Shown: positions 34,779 to 43,225 of the stretch, piece by piece | How the letters are laid out: each line of letters starts with the position of its first letter | Position numbering within the stretch: the first letter of the stretch is position 1 | NCBI RefSeq assembly: GCF_013317235.1 | Contig: NZ_WLCM01000005.1 | Location: 87,213-151,212, forward strand | Reading direction: 5' to 3' | Length of the DNA: 64,000 nucleotides | From: Leisingera sp. ANG59 | Lineage (GTDB): Bacteria > Pseudomonadota > Alphaproteobacteria > Rhodobacterales > Rhodobacteraceae | Notes under the pieces: model-generated | Databases searched by the model: none | Told to the model about the DNA's origin: nothing | Seen by the model: the letters and a program-made list of their open reading frames with translations, nothing else | Made by a program: the position numbers and the translations under genes

Positions 34779-34904
34779 GTCTCTCCCTTCCGGTGGCGGC
34801 TGCTGCCGGGGCCGCGTGCGGCCAGCCAAAGCGCAAATGCCTTGTGCCCGTTTGGAAATATATGATTTTCCGCGCAGGTTTGCGAGGTTACACGCTGGCC
34901 GGCG

Positions 34905-35447
34905 CTATTTCCGCCGCAGATGTTCCTCCAATCTGGGCATGATTTCCACGAAATTGCAGGGGCGGTGGCGGTAATCGAGCTGTTTTGACAGGATTTCATC
35001 CCAGCCGTCCTTGCAAGCGCCGGGGCTGCCGGGCAGCGCAAACAGGTAGGTGCCGCCCGCAACGCCGCCGGTGGCCCGGGACTGCACCGCGCTGGTGCCG
35101 ATCTTCTGCATCGACACCCAGGTGAAGACAGTGCCGAAGGCCTCGATCTCCTTCTCATAGACGTCGCGGTGCGCCTCCACCGTCACGTCGCGGCCCGTCA
35201 GCCCGGTGCCGCCGGTGGAAATCACCACATCCACTTTGGGGTCGGCGATCCAGGCCCGCAGCTGCGCGGCGATATCTGCCCGCTCGTCTGGGATGATCTT
35301 GCGGTCGGCCAGGGTATGGCCCGCATCGCGCAGCCGGTCGACCAGCACCTGGCCGGAGCGGTCGTCCTCCATCTTGCGGCTGTCCGAGACCGTCAGCACC
35401 GCAATGCGGACCGGGATGAATTCCATGCTTTCGTCAATACGGGACAT
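34905..35447 (-). CDS. moaB: Molybdenum cofactor biosynthesis protein MoaB
   Basis: A 180-residue MoaB/MogA-family protein that binds molybdopterin and is thought to adenylate it before molybdate insertion. It has RIAVLTVSDSRKMEDDRSGQ near the N-terminus, VVISTGGTGLTGRDVTVEA near residue 77 and VFALPGSPGACKDGW-like sequence (YLFALPGSPGACKDGWDEIL). The start codon directly abuts the stop of the LysE gene upstream, so it is the last gene of a UDG-phosphoesterase-LysE-moaB operon. The other Moco genes lie at 17-21 kb and 49.6-50.3 kb. Confidence 0.94.
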   Translation of the reverse strand: MSRIDESMEFIPVRIAVLTVSDSRKMEDDRSGQVLVDRLRDAGHTLADRKIIPDERADIAAQLRAWIADPKVDVVISTGGTGLTGRDVTVEAHRDVYEKEIEAFGTVFTWVSMQKIGTSAVQSRATGGVAGGTYLFALPGSPGACKDGWDEILSKQLDYRHRPCNFVEIMPRLEEHLRRK

Positions 35448-36068
35448 CTAAGCCTTCTCCATAACCGCCAGCCGCACGGCCAGCCCTGCAAAAATTCCGG
35501 CGGAGACGCGGCCCAGCCAGCGCGCAAACACCGGCGAGCCCGTCAGCCGCCGCCCGGCCTGGCCTGCAAAGATGCCCACCAGTCCGTTGATGACAAACCC
35601 GCCCGCGGCCAGGATCACCCCGAAGATCAGGAATTGCCCCAGCACCGGCCCGGCCTCGGGCCTTACGAATTGCGGCACGAAGGCGAGCACGAAAAGGATC
35701 ACCTTGGGGTTGGTCAGGTTGACGAGGAAGCCGGAGCGGAACGCCCGCCGGGCCGGCACGGATGGCGCGTCAGCCCGGACCGGGCCGCTGCGCAGGGCGC
35801 CCCAGGCGAGGTACAACAGATATCCCACGCCGATCCAGCGTATCACGTCAAACAGCCCTGGCATGGCAGCGATCACGGCGCCGAGTCCCAGGCCCGCCAG
35901 TGTCACATGCACCAAGCTGCCCGCTGAGATCCCTGCGCTTGCCGCCACCGCTGCAGCGCGCCCGGACCGCAGCCCCTGGCCGAGGCAAAACATCATATCC
36001 GCGCCCGGCGTTAGGTTCAGCGCCAGCGCTGCCGGGATAAAGGCCAGCAGGGTTACAGGGTCGATCAC
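35448..36068 (-). CDS. LysE/RhtB-family amino acid exporter
   Basis: A 206-residue inner-membrane protein with six hydrophobic segments. The N-terminal FIPAALALNLTPGADMMFCLGQGLRSG carries the conserved N-x-TPGP-like motif (here NLTPGAD) of the LysE superfamily (parts shown). NPKVILFVLAFVPQFV near residue 115 is the second signature. It exports amino acids or homoserine-lactone-like solutes; the substrate is not known. It overlaps the upstream phosphoesterase by ATGA and abuts moaB. Confidence 0.9.
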   Translation of the reverse strand: MIDPVTLLAFIPAALALNLTPGADMMFCLGQGLRSGRAAAVAASAGISAGSLVHVTLAGLGLGAVIAAMPGLFDVIRWIGVGYLLYLAWGALRSGPVRADAPSVPARRAFRSGFLVNLTNPKVILFVLAFVPQFVRPEAGPVLGQFLIFGVILAAGGFVINGLVGIFAGQAGRRLTGSPVFARWLGRVSAGIFAGLAVRLAVMEKA

Positions 36069-36664
36069 GGCTCCACCTCGAACCAGCTGACTCCGGGGCC
36101 GAGATTGGCCACCTGCGTCTTGCCCAGGTTGCCCCGGAAGCCCCAGCAGTCATGCACATGGCCGCAGAGCAGCAGCTGCGGCTGCACCCGTTCCGCCGCG
36201 GCCCTGACCGCGGTGGAGCCGACGGAAAGCCCGCTTGAGGTCATATCTCCCAGCCCCTTGGGCGGTGAATGGGAGATCAGGATATCCGCATGATCGCAGG
36301 CCGCCAGCATCGTCCCCGCCTGCACTTCGCTCAGGTCGCAGGACCAGCCGCCAAACGGTGTTTCCGGCACGCCGCAGCCCAATCCGAACAGGCGCAGGCC
36401 TTCGAAGTCCGTGCCGTCGCCATGCAGCACTGTGGTATTGGCAAACCCTGCCGCGCGCAGCTCATCGGCGCTTTCGCCGTTGCCGGGCACCGCCACCATC
36501 GGCGCCTTCAGCCCTGCCAGCATGGCGACGGCCCTGTCCATCCCCATCCGCATGTTGCAGAAATCGCCGGCGCCGATCACCAGATCCGCGCCCGCACTGG
36601 CAGCGACAATATCCGCGGCGTGGGAGGCCGAGAGATGCAGATCGGAGAACGCCAGAATTTTCAT
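36065..36664 (-). CDS. Calcineurin-like metallophosphoesterase
   Basis: A 199-residue enzyme with the metal-binding motifs of this superfamily: AFSDLHLS (D-x-H) at residues 5-12, GAGDFCN (GD) near residue 32, VPGNGES (GN) near residue 60 and the paired LISHSPP and LLCGHVHDCW motifs near residues 130 and 160. It is similar in size to YfcE- or ICC-type single-domain phosphodiesterases. The substrate is unknown. It lies 8 bases after the UDG stop and overlaps LysE by ATGA. Confidence 0.9.
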   Translation of the reverse strand: MKILAFSDLHLSASHAADIVAASAGADLVIGAGDFCNMRMGMDRAVAMLAGLKAPMVAVPGNGESADELRAAGFANTTVLHGDGTDFEGLRLFGLGCGVPETPFGGWSCDLSEVQAGTMLAACDHADILISHSPPKGLGDMTSSGLSVGSTAVRAAAERVQPQLLLCGHVHDCWGFRGNLGKTQVANLGPGVSWFEVEP

Positions 36665-36672
36665 GGGTTACC

Positions 36673-37437
36673 TCAGGACAAGCTCCCCAGACGCGCTTTC
36701 AGTTCCAGCAGGTCGGCCCAGGCCAGCCGCTTCTGCTGCGGCTGGCGCAGAAGATAAGCCGGGTGGAACATCGGGATGACCGGCTTCTTCCAGGCCTGAT
36801 CCCATTGCCCGCGCAGCCGGGTGATGCCCCGTTTTCCCAGCACCGCCTGGCAGCTGATATTGCCCATCAGCACCAGAATGTCCGGCTCCGCCAGCGCCAC
36901 ATGCCGCTCCAGGAAAGGCGTCAGCATGGCGATCTCGGCGGGCAGCGGGTCGCGGTTCTGCGGCGGCCGCCAGGGCAGCACGTTGGTGATATAGACGTTT
37001 TCCGCGCGGCTGAGGCCGATCGCTTCCAGCATCTTGTCCAGAAGCTGCCCGGCGCGGCCCACAAAGGGTTTGCCCTGCAGGTCCTCGTCGCGGCCCGGCG
37101 CCTCGCCGATGATCATCACCCGGGCACCCGCCTGGCCGTCGGAGAACACCAGATTGCGGGCGCCACGCTTCAGGTCGCAGTGGCTGAAGCCGTCCATCGC
37201 ATCGCGCAGGGCAGGCAGGGAGGCAGCGCCCCTGGCGGCCCTCTTGGCCACGTCAACGGGGTCAACTTCCTTAGGCTTGGGCGGCGGCGCGGGGGCAGCG
37301 CCCGGTTTCGGCTTCGGCGCGGCCTGCTCCAGCGCATAGCGGTCGACCGGGTCGTCGCACAGCGCCTCGGTAGCGCCAAGCTCTGCCTGCCACTCCAACA
37401 GCGCCCGGGCGCTCCAGTAATCCAATGCCGATTCCAT
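36673..37437 (-). CDS. Family 4-like uracil-DNA glycosylase lacking canonical Fe-S cysteines
   Basis: A 254-residue protein. The C-terminal UDG domain (about residues 85-250) has [20 protein letters not shown] near residue 113 and HPAYLLRQP near residue 223, the two motifs that form the uracil pocket. Family 4 enzymes normally bind a 4Fe-4S cluster through four cysteines, two of them in KCRPP and an AC-x-PFL segment. Here those positions read LPWRPP and MLTPFL. The remaining cysteines are not at those sites. An N-terminal Pro/Lys-rich region (about residues 40-65) is unusual. It should excise uracil from DNA, perhaps without a cluster. It is divergent from pyrB. Confidence 0.85.
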   Translation of the reverse strand: MESALDYWSARALLEWQAELGATEALCDDPVDRYALEQAAPKPKPGAAPAPPPKPKEVDPVDVAKRAARGAASLPALRDAMDGFSHCDLKRGARNLVFSDGQAGARVMIIGEAPGRDEDLQGKPFVGRAGQLLDKMLEAIGLSRAENVYITNVLPWRPPQNRDPLPAEIAMLTPFLERHVALAEPDILVLMGNISCQAVLGKRGITRLRGQWDQAWKKPVIPMFHPAYLLRQPQQKRLAWADLLELKARLGSLS

Positions 37438-37591
37438 GCGCCCAAGCTACTCCGCCCGGTGCCCAAGCGGAACACCCCGCCATCATCTTACTGCAAATAC
37501 TCAAAATACCCGGGGTGCGCGCCCACGCAGCCGTTGCCCGCTCCGCACACGCCGCCTATAAGAACCCGCAAATCAAGCGGAGCCGCCCCAT

Positions 37592-38542
37592 ATGTCCTTC
37601 GAACACCGCCACCTGCTTGGCATCGAACCGCTGAAGCCGCATGAGATCACCGCGATCCTTGATCTGGCCGATGACTATGTGGCGCTGAACCGCCGCCCGG
37701 AAAAGCACTCCGACGTGCTGGCCGGCCTCACCCAGATCAACATGTTCTTTGAAAACTCCACCCGCACCCAGGCCTCGTTTGAGCTGGCGGGCAAGCGGCT
37801 GGGCGCCGATGTGATGAACATGGCGATGCAGGCCAGCTCGATCAAAAAAGGCGAAACGCTGATCGATACCGCGATGACGCTGAACGCGATGCACCCCGAC
37901 CTGCTGGTGGTGCGCCATCCGCATTCCGGCGCGGTAGATCTTCTGGCCCAAAAGGTTAACTGCGCTGTGCTGAATGCGGGCGACGGCAAGCACGAGCACC
38001 CGACCCAGGCCTTGCTGGACGCGCTGACCATCCGACGTTCCAAAGGCCGCCTGCACCGGCTGAACATCGCGATCTGCGGCGACATAGCGCACAGCCGCGT
38101 GGCGCGGTCGAACCTGATCCTCTTGGGCAAGATGGAAAACCGCATCCGCCTGATCGGCCCGCCGACGCTGGTGCCCGGCCAGTTCGCCGAGTTCGGCGCT
38201 GAGATTTACGACGATATGCGCGAAGGGCTGAAAGATGTCGACGTCGTCATGATGCTGCGCCTGCAGAAAGAGCGCATGGACGGCGGCTTTATCCCGTCGG
38301 AGCGCGAGTATTATCACCGCTACGGGCTGGATGCCGACAAGCTTCGCCAAGCCAAGCCCGATGCCATCGTCATGCACCCCGGCCCGATGAACCGCGGGGT
38401 GGAGATCGACGGGACACTCGCCGATGACATCAACCGCTCGGTCATTCAGGAGCAGGTCGAGATGGGCGTGGCAGTGCGGATGGCGGCAATGGACCTGCTG
38501 GCCCGCAACCTGCGTGCCGAACGCCAGGCCAAGGCAGGCTGA
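37592..38542 (+). CDS. pyrB: Aspartate carbamoyltransferase catalytic subunit
   Basis: A 316-residue ATCase that joins carbamoyl phosphate and aspartate in pyrimidine synthesis. It has the carbamoyl-phosphate site [19 protein letters not shown] near residue 52, [11 protein letters not shown] near residue 135 and the aspartate-side [12 protein letters not shown] near residue 260. The length suits the class that works in complex with a dihydroorotase-like partner. Such a partner gene lies three genes downstream. No pyrI regulatory-subunit gene is seen. It is the first gene of a tight operon. Confidence 0.96.
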   Translation: MSFEHRHLLGIEPLKPHEITAILDLADDYVALNRRPEKHSDVLAGLTQINMFFENSTRTQASFELAGKRLGADVMNMAMQASSIKKGETLIDTAMTLNAMHPDLLVVRHPHSGAVDLLAQKVNCAVLNAGDGKHEHPTQALLDALTIRRSKGRLHRLNIAICGDIAHSRVARSNLILLGKMENRIRLIGPPTLVPGQFAEFGAEIYDDMREGLKDVDVVMMLRLQKERMDGGFIPSEREYYHRYGLDADKLRQAKPDAIVMHPGPMNRGVEIDGTLADDINRSVIQEQVEMGVAVRMAAMDLLARNLRAERQAKAG

Positions 38543-38547
38543 GCCGC

Positions 38548-39081
38548 TTGCAGGGCGTGATCCATATCCCGGCGGGCGAGCGCAGCGTGATCCGCCTCTT
38601 TGCGCTCGACATGCGGCCCGAGCAGGCGGCGTTCCTGAAGGAGCCCGGCGCGCTGGTGCAGGTTCTGGGCATCGAAGCCCTGGACATGGACCAGGTGGAA
38701 ATCTTCCCGGTCTCCGACCTGGAAGACATCGGCCTGACCGGCTACCTCACCGAAGGCTGCGGGGTGCCGCGGGCACAGGTCGAGGAGGACCGCGGGATGC
38801 TGCAGGCACTGGAAGGCCATGTGCTGCTGATCCGCTCCCGCGCCTTCGGCGGAGAAGAGACCCGGCTCACCCCCGCGGATCAGATCGAGCTCAAGGGCAC
38901 CTATGGCGAGCGGCGGACCAATTGGAGCGCCGCCCCTGCCACCGCCGAGAGCGCCAAGCCTTACTCCGCCCCCAAGCTGTCCCCGCGCGAGGCCCGCAGC
39001 CAGGCCCGCCGCATAGGCGCCACGCTGTTTACCATTGTCATGACCCTGATTGCCCTGCTGGTCTGGGCTCTGGTGTTCTGA
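38548..39081 (+). CDS. Unknown protein with C-terminal membrane anchor, pyr operon
   Basis: A 177-residue protein, possibly starting at TTG 38548 (GTG at 38557 is an alternative), 5 bases after the pyrB stop. The first 125 residues form a soluble domain (VIRLFALDMRPEQAAFLKEPGA..., ALDMDQVEIFPVSDLEDIGL). A linker rich in Ala, Ser and Pro leads to one helix at about residues 157-176, so this is a tail-anchored or single-span protein with a cytoplasmic bulk. I do not recognise the family. Its place between pyrB and the dihydroorotase-like gene suggests a link to the membrane or to the pyrimidine complex, but nothing more can be said. Confidence 0.75.
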   Translation: MQGVIHIPAGERSVIRLFALDMRPEQAAFLKEPGALVQVLGIEALDMDQVEIFPVSDLEDIGLTGYLTEGCGVPRAQVEEDRGMLQALEGHVLLIRSRAFGGEETRLTPADQIELKGTYGERRTNWSAAPATAESAKPYSAPKLSPREARSQARRIGATLFTIVMTLIALLVWALVF

Positions 39082-39464
39082 TGGTTGTGACCGAGTTCAA
39101 GCCCGACCGCAGCGCCTATGTCCGCGCGCATGCCTGGATGGCAGCGGCCGGCATGGGCGGCGCAATGGCCGTTCTGTGGTTCATGGACAGCCCCCACATC
39201 TGGACCGGCGCCGTGGGCGGGCTGGCCGCCATCGCCTTGCGCGGCTGGTATATGGCCAGCGAGGAGCTGGCGGTGGTCTGGACCCTGACCCGTGAAAACC
39301 TCTCAGGCCCCGCCGGGCGTTCGGTGCCGGTTTCCCAAATCGAAGCTGTCAAAACCATGGGCAGCTATGTGCAGGTGGTCACAAAGACCGGCGACAAGCA
39401 TCTGATCAAATACCAGGCCGACCCGGCCGCGACCCTCAACGCAATTGAAAGAGCCAAGGCATGA
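39081..39464 (+). CDS. Small membrane protein, PH-like (bPH) domain
   Basis: A 127-residue protein with two hydrophobic segments (about residues 17-35 and 40-55) and a C-terminal beta-rich part (VVWTLTRENLSGPAGRSVPV..IEAVKTMGSYVQVVTKTGD) that resembles bacterial PH domains as in YdbT/DUF304 proteins. The start overlaps the previous stop by one base (TGATG) and its stop overlaps the next gene (ATGA). Function unknown; it lies in the pyr operon. Confidence 0.75.
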   Translation: MVVTEFKPDRSAYVRAHAWMAAAGMGGAMAVLWFMDSPHIWTGAVGGLAAIALRGWYMASEELAVVWTLTRENLSGPAGRSVPVSQIEAVKTMGSYVQVVTKTGDKHLIKYQADPAATLNAIERAKA

Positions 39465-40771
39465 CCACCCTCTTCATCAACGCCCGCCTGATCGACCCCG
39501 AGGCAGGCACCGACACGCCGGGCGCGGTTCTCGTGCGGGACGGGCGGATCGCAGCGGTTGAAAAGGATGCCGCCGATCCTGCCCGGATGCTGCGCGCGCA
39601 GGGCCTCACGCCGGATGATGTGACCGAGGTGGACTGCGGCGGCAAATGCCTGGCGCCGGGGATCGTGGATATCGGCGTCAAGGTCTGCGAGCCCGGCGAG
39701 CGGCACAAGGAAAGCTATAAGACCGCCGGGCTTGCAGCAGCGGCGGGCGGTGTCACCACCATCGTCACCCGCCCCGATACCACCCCGGCAATCGACAGCC
39801 CGGAGACACTGGAATTTGTCACCCGCCGCGCCCAGGCCGATGCGCCGGTCAACGTGCTGCCGATGGCCGCGCTGACCAAGGGGCGGGAAGGCCGCGAGAT
39901 GACCGAGATCGGCTTCCTGATGGATGCCGGCGCGGTGGCGTTTTCCGACTGCGACCACGTGGTCAGCAACACCAAGGTGTTCCAGCGGGCGCTGACCTAT
40001 GCCCGCTCCTGCGGCGCGCTGGTCATTGCCCACCCGCAGGAGCCGGTTCTGAGCAAGGGCGCGGCCGCCACCAGCGGCAAGTTTGCGGCGCTCTACGGCC
40101 TGCCCGCGGTGTCGCCGATGGCAGAGCGGATGGGGCTGGACCGCGACATTGCGCTGCTGGAGATGACCGGCGCCAAATACCATGCCGACCAGATCACCAC
40201 CGCGCGCGCCCTGCCCGCGCTGGAGCGGGCCAAGGCCAACGGGCTCGACATCACCGCGGGCACCTCAATCCACCACCTGACGCTGAATGAGCTGGACGTT
40301 GCGGGTTACCGCAGCTTCTTCAAGGTGAAGCCGCCGCTGCGCTCGGAAGACGACCGGCTGGCGGTGGTTGAAGCGGTGCGCTCAGGGCTCATTGACATCA
40401 TCTCCTCGATGCACACGCCGCAGGATGAGGAAAGCAAGCGGCTGCCGTTCGAGGAAGCCGCAGCCGGTGCGGTGGCGCTGGAGACGCTGCTGCCTGCGGC
40501 ACTGCGGCTGTACCATGCGGAACTCCTGGATCTGCCCGCCCTGTTCCGCGCCATGGCGCTGAACCCGGCCAAACGGCTGGGGCTGGAGAGCGGCCGCCTG
40601 GCGGCGGGCGCGCCCGCCGATCTGGTGCTGTTCGATGCCGATGTGCCCTTTGTGCTGGACCGTTTCAAACTGCGCTCGAAATCGCAGAACACGCCCTATG
40701 ACGGCCAGCGGATGCAAGGCCGGGTTGAAGCAACCTATGTGGCGGGCGAGTCCGTCTACCGGAGGGATTGA
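39461..40771 (+). CDS. Dihydroorotase-like protein, probably non-catalytic (PyrX type)
   Basis: A 436-residue amidohydrolase-fold protein clearly homologous to dihydroorotase across its length (GGVTTIVTRPDTTPAID, SIHHLTLNELD, NPAKRLGLESGRLAAGAPADLVLFD). However, the metal-binding H-x-H after the first strand is missing: PGIVDIGVKVCEPG occupies the place of the usual DxHVHxREPG. The catalytic Asp of the TDHAPH motif is also absent (ISSMHTPQDEE). Such proteins in Pseudomonas (pyrC', pyrX) do not catalyse but hold aspartate carbamoyltransferase together. Being in the pyrB operon fits that role. Overlaps plsY by TGATG. Confidence 0.88.
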   Translation: MTTLFINARLIDPEAGTDTPGAVLVRDGRIAAVEKDAADPARMLRAQGLTPDDVTEVDCGGKCLAPGIVDIGVKVCEPGERHKESYKTAGLAAAAGGVTTIVTRPDTTPAIDSPETLEFVTRRAQADAPVNVLPMAALTKGREGREMTEIGFLMDAGAVAFSDCDHVVSNTKVFQRALTYARSCGALVIAHPQEPVLSKGAAATSGKFAALYGLPAVSPMAERMGLDRDIALLEMTGAKYHADQITTARALPALERAKANGLDITAGTSIHHLTLNELDVAGYRSFFKVKPPLRSEDDRLAVVEAVRSGLIDIISSMHTPQDEESKRLPFEEAAAGAVALETLLPAALRLYHAELLDLPALFRAMALNPAKRLGLESGRLAAGAPADLVLFDADVPFVLDRFKLRSKSQNTPYDGQRMQGRVEATYVAGESVYRRD

Positions 40772-41376
40772 TGCCAGTACTCGAAAGCTCTGCCACCGCT
40801 CTGCTCCTGTGGGCGGTGATCGGCTACGGCCTCGGCTCGGTGCCGTTTGGCATGGTGGTCACCAAGGCCTTCGGGCTCGGCAACCTGCGGGAAATCGGTT
40901 CCGGCAATATCGGCACCACCAACGTGCTGCGCACCGGCAGCAAGGCCGCCGCGGCGCTGACACTGCTTTTGGATGGCGGCAAGGGCGCGGCGGCGGTGCT
41001 GCTGGCCCGTTTTCTGGCCGGCGAGGATGCGGCGCAAACGGCAGGGCTGTTGGCCTTCTTCGGCCATTGCTTTCCGGTCTGGCTGGGCTTCAAGGGCGGC
41101 AAGGGGGTTGCGACGTTCCTGGGCCTGATGCTGGCGCTGGCCTGGCCGGTGGGCATTGCCTGCTGCCTGACCTGGCTTGCGGCGGCGGCGGTCAGCCGGA
41201 TCTCCTCCATGGGGGCGCTGGTTTCGGCCGCCTCCGGTGCGGTCTGGGCATTGCTGCTGGGATATCAGCCGGTTGCGGTGCTGGCGGTGCTGCTGGCGGC
41301 GGTGGTTTATGTCCGTCATTCGGCCAATATCGCCCGGCTGCGGGCGGGCACCGAACCGCGGATCGGCCAGAAGTGA
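40771..41376 (+). CDS. plsY: Acyl-phosphate:glycerol-3-phosphate acyltransferase
   Basis: A 201-residue inner-membrane enzyme starting the phospholipid pathway by acylating glycerol-3-phosphate from acyl-phosphate. It has about five helices and the three PlsY motifs: GLGSVPFG near residue 21 with IGSGNIGTTNVLRTGSK, LDGGKGAAAVLLA near residue 68, and GFKGGKGVATFLG near residue 109. The ATG at 40771 overlaps the previous stop as TGATG. The downstream small gene is coupled by GTGA. Confidence 0.95.
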   Translation: MPVLESSATALLLWAVIGYGLGSVPFGMVVTKAFGLGNLREIGSGNIGTTNVLRTGSKAAAALTLLLDGGKGAAAVLLARFLAGEDAAQTAGLLAFFGHCFPVWLGFKGGKGVATFLGLMLALAWPVGIACCLTWLAAAAVSRISSMGALVSAASGAVWALLLGYQPVAVLAVLLAAVVYVRHSANIARLRAGTEPRIGQK

Positions 41377-41645
41377 CACCGGAGAAGCTGCAGGCCTTCC
41401 TTGCAGCTTTTGACGCCCTGCCGCTGGGCGCCTTCACAGGGAACGCTGACGGACGGCGCTATGCGGCGGTCCGTCTGGATCTGGCCGGCGGCAAGGCTCA
41501 GAAACTCGTGGCGCGGGAGCTGGGCGGCACGGACTACATCAGCCTCAACCTCTACCGGCTGGCCTCCGGCGCGCGGCTGAAGCCCTGCGAGATGCCTGCG
41601 GAAAAGGTTGTGCGCTTCGTTCTGGCGCTGCAGGTCACGGAATGA
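41373..41645 (+). CDS. Small protein of unknown function after plsY (90 aa)
   Basis: Starts at a GTG that overlaps the plsY stop (GTGA). The 90-residue product (TPEKLQAFLAAFDALPLG..., DYISLNLYRLASGARLKPCE, KVVRFVLALQVTE) is soluble and has one cysteine. I do not recognise the family. The fold looks alpha/beta. Its 3' end overlaps the convergent next gene by 11 bases. Confidence 0.7.
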   Translation: MTPEKLQAFLAAFDALPLGAFTGNADGRRYAAVRLDLAGGKAQKLVARELGGTDYISLNLYRLASGARLKPCEMPAEKVVRFVLALQVTE

Positions 41646-41985
41646 GCCGCTCCAGCGCGCGGCCGTTGGACCAGGTGCCGTGAAGCTCGCCATTGGGCAT
41701 CCGCACGTAGACCACCGGGTAGGTATCGCCCCAATTGACCCAGACCACATCACCGTTGCGGGTGCCGGTCCCGGCATAAGTCTGGCTGCCGACCTGCCAG
41801 TTCATCTCAATGGCGCCGCCGTTGTCGCGGATCTGCACCGTGCCGGCATAAGTGCTGCCGTCGGGGTTGCGCCCCTCTGCGCGGTAGCTGCCGCTGATGC
41901 TTTGGGCTGCGGCCGCCCCTGCAAAGGCTGCTGCCGCCAATAGGCCGCCCAGAATTGCGCGGCGGGTGGGGAATGGGCGTATCAT
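41635..41985 (-). CDS. Secreted small beta-rich protein of unknown function
   Basis: A 116-residue protein with an N-terminal signal (FPTRRAILGGLLAAAAFAGA, ending AAAAQ). The twin arginine followed by hydrophobic sequence could be a Tat signal. The mature part (SISGSYRAEGRNPDGSTYAGTVQI, IEMNWQVGSQTYAGTGT, YVRMPNGELHGTWSNG) has the spacing of a beta-sandwich or lipocalin-like domain. The start at 41985 has GGAGA about 8 bases upstream. The 240 bp before the next gene hold its promoter. Function unknown. Confidence 0.78.
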   Translation of the reverse strand: MIRPFPTRRAILGGLLAAAAFAGAAAAQSISGSYRAEGRNPDGSTYAGTVQIRDNGGAIEMNWQVGSQTYAGTGTRNGDVVWVNWGDTYPVVYVRMPNGELHGTWSNGRALERLIP

Positions 41986-42225
41986 GCAAGTCTCCAATTG
42001 GCCTGCCCTCACTCTGACCGCATCTGTGCAGCCTGTCACCCGTTCTGCGCGGCAATGCACAGCCAGCTGCCGCCGCGCGCACAGTCAATTTGAGTTGTTT
42101 TGAATGTGATCGGCCGGCTCTCCACATCGGTGCCGTGACCCGCAGCATACCGCGGCACACATGGTGAAACGCCGGCCGGGCAAGCAATTGGGAACGCCGC
42201 GGCCGGGATTTGAAAGGACGGGACC

Positions 42226-42702
42226 ATGAACAAACTAAAGGCACTGATCAGCGGTGTGGCTCTGTCGGTTGCAATGGCAACCTCGGCACTGGCGGCGGGC
42301 GTTGAGATCAACGCATCCTCCACCGGCCTGGCCATGCAGGGCTATGACCCGGTCGCATATTTCACCGACGGCGCCCCGACCAAGGGCAGCTACAAAATCA
42401 CTTCCATTTACAATGACGCAACCTACCGCTTTGCCTCGGAAGAGCACAAAGCGGCCTTTGAAAAGAATCCCGAAGCCTACGTGCCGGCCTACGGCGGCTA
42501 CTGCGCCTTCGGCACCGCGATGGGCTTCAAGTTCGACGGCGATCCGAACCACTGGAAGATCGTCGACAACACCCTGTACCTGAACCTGTCGCAGGACATT
42601 CAGGACCGCTGGGAAGGCGACATTCCGGGCTTCATCCAGAATGCCAACGCCAACTGGACCGATATTGCGGACAAAGACCCGGCGGAGCTACAGACGCAGT
42701 AA
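42226..42702 (+). CDS. Secreted YHS-domain protein
   Basis: A 158-residue protein with a signal peptide (residues 1-22, ending ALAAG). It has a YHS domain: GYDPVAYFTDGAPTKGSYK, YRFASEEHKAAFEKNPEAYVP, YGGYCAFG. YHS domains are small metal- or cofactor-associated modules found in periplasmic and copper-related proteins. GAAAGGA lies about 8 bases before the ATG, and a strong terminator follows. It appears to be a single-gene unit. The ligand is not known. Confidence 0.9.
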   Translation: MNKLKALISGVALSVAMATSALAAGVEINASSTGLAMQGYDPVAYFTDGAPTKGSYKITSIYNDATYRFASEEHKAAFEKNPEAYVPAYGGYCAFGTAMGFKFDGDPNHWKIVDNTLYLNLSQDIQDRWEGDIPGFIQNANANWTDIADKDPAELQTQ

Positions 42703-42730
42703 GGTCTGAAGCCGCCACTCACGTGCAAAC

Positions 42731-42766
42731 AACCGGCGGCGGGGCAACCTGCCGCCGGTTTTCTTT
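42731..42766 (+). terminator. Terminator after the YHS gene
   Basis: A perfect 10-bp stem AACCGGCGGC / GCCGCCGGTT with a 10-base loop, then TTTTCTTT, 28 bases after the stop. It may also serve the convergent small gene. Confidence 0.9.
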
Positions 42767-42775
42767 ACAGAAGCG

Positions 42776-43030
42776 TCAGCTCCGCGCTTGACGGTCCACG
42801 GCCTCAGCGGTGCGTTTGGTGTTGTGGTAGATGCCAAGGAACAGGTACAGCATTCCGCCCAGCATGATCACATAGAGCAGCCCGCCCAGCAGTACCAATA
42901 GGGCGGGAAGGGTACCGCCCTTGAAGGGATCGGAGTAAATTGCAGCGGCACCGCCGAGCACACCGACAACCATCAGAATGACAATCAGGCCAACAAGTTT
43001 CTCGAAAGCCGAGATGAAAAAATCGCGCAT
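42776..43030 (-). CDS. Small two-helix membrane protein of unknown function
   Basis: An 84-residue protein with two long hydrophobic segments (about residues 11-32 and 43-68, GLIVILMVVGVLGGAAAIY and LLVLLGGLLYVIMLGGMLYL) and a short basic tail. It starts MRDFFISAFEKLVG. There is no known motif. It lies between the YHS gene and gshA. The start at 43030 is preceded by a weak A-rich region. Confidence 0.7.
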   Translation of the reverse strand: MRDFFISAFEKLVGLIVILMVVGVLGGAAAIYSDPFKGGTLPALLVLLGGLLYVIMLGGMLYLFLGIYHNTKRTAEAVDRQARS

Positions 43031-43166
43031 AGTTCAAACCTTTGTTTCAATGAACAGCGGCTGAATATCCGTGTGCAATTTTGCCGGCAAGCCGCAAAAC
43101 AACCCTGGTCAAGCACCGCCCTACCCGCGCTGAAAGCCGCAGGCTGTGCCGGGGCCGCAGTATGGA

Positions 43167-43203
43167 AAAACCCAGCCCTTCCTTTGCGGAATAGCTGGGT
43201 TTT
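43167..43203 (-). terminator. Terminator of gshA (A/T-flanked hairpin)
   Basis: AAAACCCAGC and GCTGGGTTTT form a 10-bp stem around a 17-base loop. On the minus strand it ends in TTTT, 23 bases past the gshA stop. The A/T flanks let it act in both directions. Confidence 0.75.
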
Positions 43204-43225
43204 GCAGGTGCAAGGTTGCACATTG

